A DNA stretch of 64,000 nucleotides. It comes from Lachnospiraceae bacterium (GTDB lineage: Bacteria > Bacillota > Clostridia > Lachnospirales > Lachnospiraceae). Shown piece by piece: positions 55,053 to 63,995 of this stretch. How positions within the stretch are numbered: the stretch's first letter is position 1; each line of letters begins with the position of its first letter. The DNA lies in contig JAFTKW010000019.1 of assembly GCA_017453065.1 (NCBI GenBank), positions 175,577-239,576 on the forward strand. The letters are read 5' to 3'. A program made the translations under genes and the position numbers. A model generated the notes under the pieces. The model did not search any database. It had not been told where the DNA came from and saw only the letters and a list, made by a program, of their open reading frames with translations.

Positions 55053-56420
55053 ATGCTGTTAGGACGTGCAGCTGAGTTAAAACAATTGAATCACTACTAT
55101 GATCGTGAAGGTAGTCAGATAGTAGTAGTATATGGTCAAAAAAACATAGGTAAAACAGCCTTGGTTAAGGAGTTTGCAGCAGGCAAACCATCTGCTTATT
55201 ATATGGCTAGATCTGCATCGGATAGGGAGCAAGTATATCAGTGGGGAATGGAATTAGCTCATAGGCAAATTCGAACACTTGCCTATCCAACTTACAGTGA
55301 ACTTTTGCAGGGAATGATATCTGATATGCCTGGTAAACAGGTTGTAATCATAGATGAATTTCAACATATCATTAAAACCAGCCCTGGCTTTATGAAAGAA
55401 TTGGTTGCCTTTGTTCACAAACAGTGGAATAACAAACAAGTGCTTGTTCTTTTGTGTAGTTCTTCTATTGGCTGGGTGGAAAATAGCATGATTCAAAAAA
55501 TTGGAGAGTGCGCTTATGAACTGTCTGGTCTTTTGAAACTGAAAGAACTGAAGTTTTCTGACATGATGGAATATTTCCCAGGCTATAACAAAGATCAATG
55601 TGTAGAATGTTATGCTATTTTGGGCGGTATGCCAGGACTATGGAAACACTTTAATGATAAGTTGTCTGTAAAGGAAAATATTATCCGTACCATTTTAAGC
55701 TCCAATGGGGGCCTTAAAAATGAAGCGATGAGTCTGATTACGGATGAACTTCGTGAAACCGCAGTTTACAATACGATTTTGGCATCTATAGCAAGTGGAA
55801 AGCACAAATTAAATGATTTGTATGCACACACGGGTTTTTCTAGAGCTAAGATTAGCGTGTATCTCAAAAACCTTATGGAACTTGAACTAGTAGAAAAAGT
55901 GTTCTCTGTGGATACGGAAGGCAAAGACAATGTGCAAAAGGGTATTTATCGCATTAAGAACCATTTTGTGTATTTTTATTTTAAGTTCCTTTATCCAAAT
56001 AGAAGTGGTCTTGCCATGGAAGCACCTAGTGCTTTCTATTTAGAATATATTGCACCAGGAATTCGCGCATTTGCAGGAGAATATTTCAGAGATATCTGCG
56101 AGGAATACTTAGAAGTAATCAATCGAAGAGGTGTACTTCCAATTACCTATGAGGTTTGTGGTGAATGGGTAGGCAAACAAGGTACCATTGATATTGTAGC
56201 CACAGATGAGGAAGGCAGAAGCTTGATAGCACTTTGCAGCTATGACAAGGCGATTCTGACATATGAAGAGTACGAGAAATTGCTTTATTGCGCTGAAAAA
56301 GCAAAAATCAATGCGGAATATGTATATCTGTTCTCTATGAGCAGATTTGATGAAAAAGTAGAATTAGAGGCAAGACTGAAAAAGAATTTGTATCTCATTT
56401 CTATGAAAGAAGCAAGATAA
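55053..56420 (+). CDS. AAA-type ATPase with degenerate DUF234-like nuclease tail
   Basis: A 455-residue protein of the archaeal-type ATP-binding family. Walker A is GQKNIGKT near residues 27-34, Walker B VVIIDEFQHI near 96-105; a winged-helix part follows around 265-300, and a PD-(D/E)XK-like domain ends the chain. In relatives this domain reads IDIVA followed by an ECK triad; here Asp380 is kept but the triad position is Leu394-Cys395-Ser396, so cleavage is unlikely. Family function is unsettled. Gaps of 15 and 11 nt tie it to its neighbours. Confidence 0.8.
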   Translation: MLLGRAAELKQLNHYYDREGSQIVVVYGQKNIGKTALVKEFAAGKPSAYYMARSASDREQVYQWGMELAHRQIRTLAYPTYSELLQGMISDMPGKQVVIIDEFQHIIKTSPGFMKELVAFVHKQWNNKQVLVLLCSSSIGWVENSMIQKIGECAYELSGLLKLKELKFSDMMEYFPGYNKDQCVECYAILGGMPGLWKHFNDKLSVKENIIRTILSSNGGLKNEAMSLITDELRETAVYNTILASIASGKHKLNDLYAHTGFSRAKISVYLKNLMELELVEKVFSVDTEGKDNVQKGIYRIKNHFVYFYFKFLYPNRSGLAMEAPSAFYLEYIAPGIRAFAGEYFRDICEEYLEVINRRGVLPITYEVCGEWVGKQGTIDIVATDEEGRSLIALCSYDKAILTYEEYEKLLYCAEKAKINAEYVYLFSMSRFDEKVELEARLKKNLYLISMKEAR

Positions 56421-56431
56421 GAAGGAGACTT

Positions 56432-59400
56432 ATGTCTAGAGCATTAATTATTACCGAGAAACCATCTGTAGCCAGAGAATTTGCCAGAGTACTTGGTGTG
56501 GCTGGCCGCAAGGATGGATACTTAGAAAATGATAAATATGTTATTACTTGGTGTGTAGGCCATTTGGTTGAGATGGTATATCCAGAGGCTTATGACGAAA
56601 AGTACAAAAAGTGGAGATTGGAGGATCTCCCTTTTTTGCCTGTTGATTATAAATATGATGTCATTGAAAACGTGCGCAAACAATATGATATAGTGCATGG
56701 TTTTTTGCACAGCGAAGAAATTAGCAAAGTCTATTGGGCAGGAGACTCTGGAAAAGAAGGACAGACCATCGAAGAAAACATACGAAACTTTGGTGGCGTA
56801 AGACCAGGCATGGAAGAAGTCCGTGTATGGATTGATTCCCAGACAGAAGAAGAAATCAAACGAGGTATTGATGAGGCAAGACCTATGTCAGACTATGCGA
56901 ATCTTGGTAAAAGTGGGATTATGCGTGCCATTGAAGATTACGCTATGGGAATCAATTTTTCTCGTGTTATGTCTGTGAAATACGGAAGGCTGCTCAACGA
57001 TACTGCAGGAACAGAGAATTATACTGCCATAGCGGTTGGACGTGTTATGACCTGTGTCCTTGGCATGGTGGTTATCCGTGAAAGAGAAATTCGCAACTTT
57101 GTGGAGACACCTTTTTATCGTTTGGTAGGTCTTTTCTCGGATGCTGAGGTGGAGGGAGAATGGAAGGCTTTAGAGGGCTCTAAATTCTTTGAATCTCCAC
57201 TGCTTTACAAAGAAAATGGATTTAAAAAGAGAGAAGACGCGCAGGCACTTTTGGAATCCTTGCAGGGTAAAAATGCTATCGTCAAGGATTTGGAAAAGGG
57301 ACTTTCTAAGAAAAAAGCACCTTTACTTTTTAACCTAGCAGAGCTTCAGGCAGAGTGTGCTAAACGATTTAAGATTAGTCCAGACGAAACCTTGCAGGCA
57401 GCACAGGATTTGTATGAAAAGAAATTGACAACTTATCCAAGAACTGATGCTCGTGTGCTTTCTACTGCTGTTGCGAAAGTTATCACCAAGAACTTAAATG
57501 GGCTTAAGGGTTATAGCCCCACAAAAGCGTATACGGAACGAATTCTGAAAGAAGGAATGTATCGAGGTCTTGCGAATTCACCTTATACAGATGACAGTAA
57601 GGTAACAGATCACTATGCCATTATTCCTACAGGACAAGTTACAGAGGTCCAAAATCTTTCTGAAATACAGACAAAAGTCTATGATTTGATTGTTCGTAGA
57701 TTTTTAAGTGTTTTCTATCCACCAGCTGTTTACCAGACAGTAAAAATAGTGGTAGATATAGACGGTGAATGCTTCTATGCTGGCGGTAAGGCTTTGAAAG
57801 AACCAGGATTTTTGGAAATCATGGGTAAGCAGGCACAGGAAGAGGATGAAGAAGGAAGCAAAGACTCTTCTGAAAAAGGCAGTGCAAGCTTACTTGCTTT
57901 GGCAGAAAGAGTCCAAAAAGGTGATGCGATTTCTGTGCAGGAATTAACCATAAAAGAAGGTAAGACTTCACCACCAAAGCGTTACACTTCAGGTTCTATG
58001 GTGCTGGCGATGGAAAATGCAGGACAACTCATTGAAGATGAAGAACTTCGTGCGCAGATAAAAGGCTCCGGCATTGGTACCTCAGCAACCAGAGCTGAAA
58101 TTATTAAGAAATTGATTCGAATTGGGTACTTGAATCTGAACAAGAAAACACAGGTACTTACCCCAGAGAATCTAGGAGAAATGGTTTACGAGGTGGTCAA
58201 CATGACCGTGCCACAACTACTCAATCCTAAGATGACAGCAAGCTGGGAAAAGGGCTTGGATGGTATTACCAAAGGAACAGTTGATGTTGCAGATTATAGA
58301 AGTAAACTGGAAGATTTTATCCGCACAGAGACGGTTTCTATGATTGGGCAGAATTTGATAGATCCTTTGGCGGACAAGATCAGACCTTTTGCTGGCAAAA
58401 ATGGCAGAGGCTTTGCTGCTAGACAGAGACTGGGAGTAAAGTGTCCTATTTGTCAGGATGGAGAGGTAGAAACAACACCTTTTGGATATGGATGTACCAA
58501 TTACAAAAGAGATGGAAGCGGTTGTAAATTTGCCATTGGAACTCTTGCAGGCAAGGATCTTGCCATGGAAGATGTAAAAGAATTGATTGAAACAGGAAGA
58601 ACAAAAGTACTGGATGGTTTTGTATCCAAAACTAAAAAGAAATTCTCTGCTGCCATTACACTTATTAAAAATGAAGAAGGACAGCTTTCCATGCAGTTTG
58701 ATTTTTCTCAAAATCAGCCAAAACTTATGGAAGATTTGAATTGTCCTGCATGTGGAGCTCCAATGGAGATTACCCATTTTGGATATCGTTGTAGCAAACG
58801 AAGTGGGGAAGATGGAGATGGTGGTTGTTATTTCTCTGTAGGAAAGATTGCTGGAAGAGATATCAAACAGGATGAACTCAGGGCACTTATTACAGAGGGC
58901 ACTACAGAGGTTCTTTCTGGATTTGTTTCCAAGGACAAGAAGAAATTTAGAGCAAGACTTCGTCTGGTGGATGGTCAGGAAGGAAGAAAAGAAATTCAGT
59001 TTGACTTTAACGATATTCCTGCGGAAGTAGTGGAAGGAGTTACCTGCCCAGACTGTGGTGGTGCTATTGAGGTTAAATCCTTTGGTTATGGCTGTTCAAA
59101 TTTTAAAGGGGATGACCCGGATAGTTGTAAGTTTATGATTGGTACCATTGCTGGTAAATCATTGTCGGTGGCTAATGTAAAAGAACTTTTATCTACAGGG
59201 CAGACATCTACCATCAGAGGCTTTACTTCCAAAACTAAGAAAAAGTTTGATGCTTGCTTGGTACTTTCCAAAAATGAAGAAGGAAAAAGTGTAGTCTCAT
59301 TCGATTTCGATAATGTACAGGCCAAAAAGATGAAAGATGTAGTATGTCCACTTTGTGGTGGCGAAATCGTACAGACCCAATTTGGCTATGGTTGCTCTAA

Positions 59401-60091
59401 CTATTCGAAAGAGGATGAAAATAGTTGTAAGTTCACTATAGCAAAGATCGCTGGTGTAAAACTGAAAGATAGTGTAATCAAAGAACTTTTGACATTGGGT
59501 GAAACAAAGGAAGTGGTTACTGGGTTTAAGTCAAAGAGTGGTTCCAAATTTGATGCTAAACTCAAACTCGTGGAAGGTAGAATCGAGTTTGCATTTCCGG
59601 AAAAGCCGAAGCCAGAGGCAACAAGTCTTAAATGTCCAAAGTGCAAAGGTGAAATACAAAAGAGTCAGTGGTACTATGAATGCGGTTGTGGTTTTAGAGT
59701 CAGACGTATCGTTGCTGGCGTGGATTTAAGCGAGCAGTACATAGAACAATTATTTACCACTGGACGCACCAAGGACAAAGTGATAGGATTTACGTCGAAA
59801 GCTGGAAATCAGTTTGACTCTTGCTTAAGACTTGAGGAAGATCAGATTGTATTTGATTTCAATCTAGAGCCATTAAACCAAGAGATAAGTCTGGAAGAGC
59901 AGATGAAGCAAGATGCGGACGATGCTATGGATGCTGCAGCACAATATGAAGATGTTCAGGAAGATATGCATGTGGTTTCTGAAGATATGAATTATGAAAC
60001 AGGAGCATCTGATGAACCAACTTCAGATGATTACTGGGCAGTTTTAGAAGCATCTGCAAGTGAAAATTTAGATGAAGAAGAGGACATGTAA
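56432..60091 (+). CDS. Topoisomerase III-like type IA DNA topoisomerase with five C-terminal zinc modules
   Basis: At 1219 residues this is nearly twice E. coli TopB. The Toprim domain starts RALIITEKPSVAREFARVLG and has D105-S-G-K-E109-G in the DxD/REGE position. The catalytic Tyr is Y335 (in TTYPRTDAR). From about 669 to 1150 lie five tandem modules, each a CxxC...C zinc ribbon (the fifth shorter) followed by a GFxSKxxxKF repeat. The tail is acidic. It should relax or decatenate single-stranded-region DNA. It is co-transcribed with the ATPase before it and the hexapeptide gene that starts at the next base. Confidence 0.92.
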   Translation: MSRALIITEKPSVAREFARVLGVAGRKDGYLENDKYVITWCVGHLVEMVYPEAYDEKYKKWRLEDLPFLPVDYKYDVIENVRKQYDIVHGFLHSEEISKVYWAGDSGKEGQTIEENIRNFGGVRPGMEEVRVWIDSQTEEEIKRGIDEARPMSDYANLGKSGIMRAIEDYAMGINFSRVMSVKYGRLLNDTAGTENYTAIAVGRVMTCVLGMVVIREREIRNFVETPFYRLVGLFSDAEVEGEWKALEGSKFFESPLLYKENGFKKREDAQALLESLQGKNAIVKDLEKGLSKKKAPLLFNLAELQAECAKRFKISPDETLQAAQDLYEKKLTTYPRTDARVLSTAVAKVITKNLNGLKGYSPTKAYTERILKEGMYRGLANSPYTDDSKVTDHYAIIPTGQVTEVQNLSEIQTKVYDLIVRRFLSVFYPPAVYQTVKIVVDIDGECFYAGGKALKEPGFLEIMGKQAQEEDEEGSKDSSEKGSASLLALAERVQKGDAISVQELTIKEGKTSPPKRYTSGSMVLAMENAGQLIEDEELRAQIKGSGIGTSATRAEIIKKLIRIGYLNLNKKTQVLTPENLGEMVYEVVNMTVPQLLNPKMTASWEKGLDGITKGTVDVADYRSKLEDFIRTETVSMIGQNLIDPLADKIRPFAGKNGRGFAARQRLGVKCPICQDGEVETTPFGYGCTNYKRDGSGCKFAIGTLAGKDLAMEDVKELIETGRTKVLDGFVSKTKKKFSAAITLIKNEEGQLSMQFDFSQNQPKLMEDLNCPACGAPMEITHFGYRCSKRSGEDGDGGCYFSVGKIAGRDIKQDELRALITEGTTEVLSGFVSKDKKKFRARLRLVDGQEGRKEIQFDFNDIPAEVVEGVTCPDCGGAIEVKSFGYGCSNFKGDDPDSCKFMIGTIAGKSLSVANVKELLSTGQTSTIRGFTSKTKKKFDACLVLSKNEEGKSVVSFDFDNVQAKKMKDVVCPLCGGEIVQTQFGYGCSNYSKEDENSCKFTIAKIAGVKLKDSVIKELLTLGETKEVVTGFKSKSGSKFDAKLKLVEGRIEFAFPEKPKPEATSLKCPKCKGEIQKSQWYYECGCGFRVRRIVAGVDLSEQYIEQLFTTGRTKDKVIGFTSKAGNQFDSCLRLEEDQIVFDFNLEPLNQEISLEEQMKQDADDAMDAAAQYEDVQEDMHVVSEDMNYETGASDEPTSDDYWAVLEASASENLDEEEDM

Positions 60092-60757
60092 ATGGAAACA
60101 TTGAAAATTAGTCAGTTGTATGATTTGGATCAGACGATTGCAAAAGATTTGTTTGAAGGGGCTACATACCCATGGGAAGTACTTGGTAAGATTAGTGACT
60201 TCATTGTTGCATTGGGCAAGACCTTACCAGAAGATAAGTATGAACTTAAGGGTGACAATATCTGGATTGCCAAAAGCGCAAAGGTTGCTCCAACAGCATG
60301 TTTAAATGGACCATTGATTGTAGATGAGGATGCAGAAATTAGACATTGTGCTTTTGTGAGAGGTAGTGCTATCGTTGGTAAAGGCGCTGTAGTTGGTAAC
60401 TCAACCGAACTGAAAAATGTAGTACTCTTTAATAAGGTTCAGGTCCCACATTATAATTACGTAGGTGATTCTATTTTGGGATACAAATCTCACATGGGTG
60501 CAGGCTCCATTACATCCAATGTAAAGAGTGATAAGAAGCTTGTGGTCATTAAGAAGGGTGAACTCCAGATTGAGACAGGTCTTAAAAAAATGGGAGCCAT
60601 GCTTGGGGATGAAGTTGAAGTTGGATGTAATAGTGTACTGAATCCCGGAACAGTCATTGGCAGAAATAGTAATATTTATCCTACTTCCTGTGTGCGCGGA
60701 GTAGTTCCAGCAAACAGTATTTTTAAGAAACAGGGAAGTGTGGTATCAAAACAGTAA
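60092..60757 (+). CDS. Left-handed beta-helix (hexapeptide repeat) protein, GlmU-like
   Basis: A 221-residue protein with an N-terminal segment of 55 residues and then hexapeptide turns (IWIAKSAKVAPTACLNGPLI, VIGRNSNIYPTSCVRG and others) of the sort found in sugar-nucleotide acyltransferases and GlmU C-termini. The pyrophosphorylase GTP/UTP loop is missing, so it is not a full GlmU. Acceptor unknown. Its ATG directly follows the topoisomerase stop, which suggests coupling. Confidence 0.82.
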   Translation: METLKISQLYDLDQTIAKDLFEGATYPWEVLGKISDFIVALGKTLPEDKYELKGDNIWIAKSAKVAPTACLNGPLIVDEDAEIRHCAFVRGSAIVGKGAVVGNSTELKNVVLFNKVQVPHYNYVGDSILGYKSHMGAGSITSNVKSDKKLVVIKKGELQIETGLKKMGAMLGDEVEVGCNSVLNPGTVIGRNSNIYPTSCVRGVVPANSIFKKQGSVVSKQ

Positions 60758-60774
60758 TCAGATTTTGCGAAAAT

Positions 60775-60798
60775 TCGAAAAAGATGTAGATTTTTCGA
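60775..60798. promoter_or_regulatory. Inverted repeat in the leader of the NifU-like/GGGtGRT pair
   Basis: TCGAAAAA (60775-60782) and TTTTTCGA (60791-60798) are exact complements around 8 nt. A TTGCGA at 60765-60770 and TAGATT at 60787-60792 could be a promoter overlapping it. As an RNA it would be an A/T-rich hairpin without an ordinary T run after it, so an operator is as likely as a weak terminator. Confidence 0.4.
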
Positions 60799-60830
60799 GG
60801 CAAATGTGAGAGAATGTACAAGATGATGAA

Positions 60831-60846
60831 TGATAAAATATTATCA
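60831..60846. promoter_or_regulatory. Second, near-perfect palindrome in the same leader
   Basis: TGATAAAA/TATTATCA is a 16-bp inverted repeat with one mismatch, containing a TAAAAT (60834-60839) that could be a -10. It lies 47 nt before the start of the NifU-like gene. Confidence 0.35.
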
Positions 60847-60892
60847 GTGTGTTTTGTCATTTGATATATTTAAAGTTGAAAGGAGATTTCAC

Positions 60893-61597
60893 ATGATTTA
60901 TTCAAGAGAAGTGGAAGAAATGTGTCCAGTAGCACAGGGCGTTCATCATGGCTGTGCACCTATCCCAGAAGAAGCTAAATGGGTTCAGGTTAAAAAAGTA
61001 GAAGACATCTCTGGCTTTACCCATGGTATTGGCTGGTGTGCTCCTCAGCAGGGTGCCTGCAAATTGACTCTTAACGTTAAAGAGGGTATCATTCAGGAGG
61101 CTTTGGTTGAGACTATCGGTTGTTCCGGTATGACTCACTCTGCAGCTATGGCATCTGAAATTCTTCCAGGTCTTACTGTTATGGAAGCATTGAATACAGA
61201 CCTTGTTTGTGATGCTATCAATACTGCTATGAGAGAATTATTCCTTCAGATCGTTTACGGTCGTTCCCAGAGTGCTTTCTCTGAGGATGGACTTGCAATT
61301 GGTGCTGGTCTTGAGGACCTTGGTAAAGGACTTAGAAGCCAGGTTGGTACTATGTATGGTACTTTGGCAAAAGGACCTCGTTACCTTGAAATGGCAGAAG
61401 GCTATGTAACAGGTATTGCACTTGATGCTGATAATCAGATCATTGGTTATAAATTTGTCAGCCTCGGCAAAATGACAGACTTCATCAAGAAGGGTGATGA
61501 CCCTAACACTGCTTATGCAAAAGCTTGCGGACAGTACGGACGTGTAGATGATGCAGTGAAGATTATCGACCCAAGAACAGATGAAGAAGTGAAATAA
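60893..61597 (+). CDS. NifU/IscU-like iron-sulfur scaffold-related protein
   Basis: A 234-residue protein whose ETIGCSGMTHSAAMASEIL region (near residues 74-92) resembles the first Cys loop of NifU/IscU scaffolds. Other cysteines lie in EEMCPVAQ, GIGWCAPQQGACK and KACGQYG. The frame is open from 60830 but ATG 60893 has GAAAGGAGA just upstream. GGT, CTT and GTT codons dominate, as in highly expressed genes. The pair with the GGGtGRT gene is conserved among gut Clostridia to my knowledge; function unknown. Confidence 0.85.
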   Translation: MIYSREVEEMCPVAQGVHHGCAPIPEEAKWVQVKKVEDISGFTHGIGWCAPQQGACKLTLNVKEGIIQEALVETIGCSGMTHSAAMASEILPGLTVMEALNTDLVCDAINTAMRELFLQIVYGRSQSAFSEDGLAIGAGLEDLGKGLRSQVGTMYGTLAKGPRYLEMAEGYVTGIALDADNQIIGYKFVSLGKMTDFIKKGDDPNTAYAKACGQYGRVDDAVKIIDPRTDEEVK

Positions 61598-61615
61598 GAT
61601 AAGGAGGTAGAGACA

Positions 61616-62626
61616 ATGGCATTATTTGAATCCTATGAAAGACGTATTAACCAGATTAACGCTGTGCTTAATACTTATGGAATTTCTTCTATCGAAGAAG
61701 CTGAAAAAATCACAAAAGATGCTGGACTTGATGTTTATGATCAGGTTAAGAAAATCCAGCCTATTTGTTTTGAAAATGCTTGCTGGGCTTACATCGTAGG
61801 CGCTGCAATCGCAATTAAGAAAGACTGCCGTAAAGCTGCAGACGCAGCTGCTGCAATCGGTGAGGGACTTCAGGCTTTCTGTATCCCAGGTTCCGTTGCT
61901 GACACACGTAAGGTAGGTCTTGGACATGGTAACCTTGGTAAAATGCTTTTGGAAGAAGAGACAGATTGCTTCTGCTTCCTTGCAGGTCATGAATCTTTCG
62001 CAGCTGCTGAAGGTGCTATCGGTATCGCAGAAAAAGCAAACAAGGTTCGTCAGAAACCACTTAGAGTAATCCTTAACGGTCTTGGTAAAGACGCTGCTCA
62101 GATTATCTCCAGAATCAATGGTTTCACATTTGTTGAGACAGAATATGATCCATACACAAATACAGTTAAAGAAGTATCTCGTAAGGCATACTCCGAAGGC
62201 CTTCGTGCTAAGGTTAACTGCTATGGTTCTAACTCCGTTCCAGAAGGTGTTGCAATCATGTGGAAAGAGAACGTAGACGTTTCCATCACAGGTAACTCTA
62301 CTAACCCTACAAGATTCCAGCATCCAGTAGCTGGTACTTACAAGAAGGAGAGAACTGAAGCTGGTAAGAAGTACTTCTCCGTTGCTTCTGGTGGTGGTAC
62401 AGGCCGTACACTTCACCCAGACAACATGGCTGCAGGTCCTGCTTCCTACGGTATGACAGATACACTTGGACGTATGCATTCTGATGCTCAGTTTGCTGGT
62501 TCCTCTTCCGTACCTGCTCACGTAGAAATGATGGGTCTTATCGGCGCGGGAAATAACCCAATGGTTGGTATGACTGTTGCAGTTGCAGTATCTATCCAGG
62601 AAGCTGCAGACGCTGGCAAATTTTAA
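61616..62626 (+). CDS. GGGtGRT-family protein
   Basis: This 336-residue protein carries the family's naming motif GGGTGRT at residues 259-265, followed by HPDNMA and a very conserved C-terminus (GLIGAGNNPMVGMTVAVAV). No enzyme activity is established to my knowledge. The Gly-rich motif and the HGNLGK loop could bind a nucleotide or phosphate (inference). Codon choice is as biased as in the gene before it, 18 nt away, and a strong terminator follows, so the two form one operon. Confidence 0.92.
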   Translation: MALFESYERRINQINAVLNTYGISSIEEAEKITKDAGLDVYDQVKKIQPICFENACWAYIVGAAIAIKKDCRKAADAAAAIGEGLQAFCIPGSVADTRKVGLGHGNLGKMLLEEETDCFCFLAGHESFAAAEGAIGIAEKANKVRQKPLRVILNGLGKDAAQIISRINGFTFVETEYDPYTNTVKEVSRKAYSEGLRAKVNCYGSNSVPEGVAIMWKENVDVSITGNSTNPTRFQHPVAGTYKKERTEAGKKYFSVASGGGTGRTLHPDNMAAGPASYGMTDTLGRMHSDAQFAGSSSVPAHVEMMGLIGAGNNPMVGMTVAVAVSIQEAADAGKF

Positions 62627-62670
62627 TTTGACAGCATCTTATCAGAATATATTCTAAGATACGGAATGAA

Positions 62671-62705
62671 AGGGTTTGACAAGATATCTTGTCAAACCCT
62701 TTTTT
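62671..62705 (+). terminator. Strong intrinsic terminator after the GGGtGRT gene
   Basis: A perfect 30-base inverted repeat (arms begin AGGGTTTGACAAG, end CTTGTCAAACCCT) at 62671-62700 is followed by five T. Confidence 0.95.
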
Positions 62706-62757
62706 ATATACTAAAATCTAAGACATAGAGCAAAAAAGCATAAAGTGAGGGGTACAG

Positions 62758-63843
62758 ATGGAAACGGTAGGCAGAACTGCAAACAGACATAATTATTTAG
62801 ACCTGATCCGTGCACTGTCATGTGTGCTAGTTGTAGCAATTCATGTTTCAGCAGTAGATTTTGATATTTTATCTTATACTTCGTTTGAATGGAGCATAGC
62901 AAGGTTGATTAATTGCATTGGAATGAATGGTGTGCCGCTTTTTTTCATGATTAGTGGAGCTTTACTTTTAAATTCAGAATACCAATTATCCACCAAAAAA
63001 CTGTTTTTTGACAAGATTGGCAAATTATTACTTGCGTATCTTTTGACCTGTTTTTTCTATAATTTAGTTCCCTTTTTTAGAGGGTGGGTGCCATTTGAGT
63101 GGTATTATATCAAGGAATGTTTGCTTGAAGGAACCATTTATGGCATTGGCTTATATCATGTATGGTTTATTCCTGTATTGCTGGGTATTTATTTGTTGTT
63201 GCCTGTATTAAGAACAGCGTTTGCAAAGAAAGAGAACTGTGAATACTTTTTGCTACTGTTTTTCATTGCGGGAATTGTATTGCCTACACTGCAGTTATTT
63301 GAACTTCCTGGTCAAATTGATAGGTTTTTGTCTCACCTTAGGGATAATTATTTTGTAGGCATGATTACAGGTTATGTTGGATATTTTGTGTTAGGACATT
63401 ACCTGCATTCTTTTGTGACATTTGAATGGAATCGTAAGAAGGGAGTGATAGTTGCTGCTTTAACTGTGATTGCTATTTTGGCAACGTATGCGGGTTGTTT
63501 GATGGACTCCTTTAAAACAGGAATCACATCCTCTCTATTCAACACACCGTTTTCAATTAATTTGGCTGTGGGCAGCCAAGGCATTTTTCTGTTGGCAAAG
63601 CATCTTGGTTCAAAGATTCAATCACAGAAAGCGTTGAGAGTGATTCGAAACTTTGCATCCTATACACTCGGCATTTATTTGTTGCATCCTTTTGTGATTA
63701 ATACATTTGAAACGATTACAAAGGTGAATTATATTCCAGTGTATCTGATTAGTATATTATTAAGATGGATGGTAGTTATAGTGGTTACTTTTTCGATAGT
63801 TTTTTGCGTGAAAAAGATACCGGGAATAAAGAAATTGATATGA
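62758..63843 (+). CDS. Acyltransferase family 3 membrane protein
   Basis: A 361-residue protein with about ten membrane spans. NYLDLIRALSCVLVVAIHVSAV near residues 12-33 includes the family's conserved Arg and His, as in OafA/WecH O-acetyltransferases. It probably acylates a surface glycan, but the acceptor is unknown. GGGG-type ribosome site (AGTGAGGGG) precedes the ATG. It is separate from the operon before it by the terminator at 62671. Confidence 0.88.
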   Translation: METVGRTANRHNYLDLIRALSCVLVVAIHVSAVDFDILSYTSFEWSIARLINCIGMNGVPLFFMISGALLLNSEYQLSTKKLFFDKIGKLLLAYLLTCFFYNLVPFFRGWVPFEWYYIKECLLEGTIYGIGLYHVWFIPVLLGIYLLLPVLRTAFAKKENCEYFLLLFFIAGIVLPTLQLFELPGQIDRFLSHLRDNYFVGMITGYVGYFVLGHYLHSFVTFEWNRKKGVIVAALTVIAILATYAGCLMDSFKTGITSSLFNTPFSINLAVGSQGIFLLAKHLGSKIQSQKALRVIRNFASYTLGIYLLHPFVINTFETITKVNYIPVYLISILLRWMVVIVVTFSIVFCVKKIPGIKKLI

Positions 63844-63888
63844 TATAAATATTCTTTGTTCATATTACTTTGAATAACAAATAAATCC

Positions 63889-63917
63889 TTGCACCTATTA
63901 AATTATTGCGATATAAT
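63889..63917 (+). promoter_or_regulatory. Sigma-A promoter of the gene entering at the right edge
   Basis: TTGCAC (63889-63894), 17 nt, perfect TATAAT (63912-63917). Confidence 0.75.
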
Positions 63918-63995
63918 CATTAGTAAGTTGTATCAAAGTTGTATATAAAGATATGACGGATACAAAAGATTTTAATCTTACGAGGAGGATGAGAA

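Noticed and set aside
61622-62521. A 299-codon open frame antisense to the GGGtGRT gene
   Set aside because: It mirrors a strongly codon-biased gene, lacks a ribosome site and encodes a Cys/Ser-rich nonsense-like protein.
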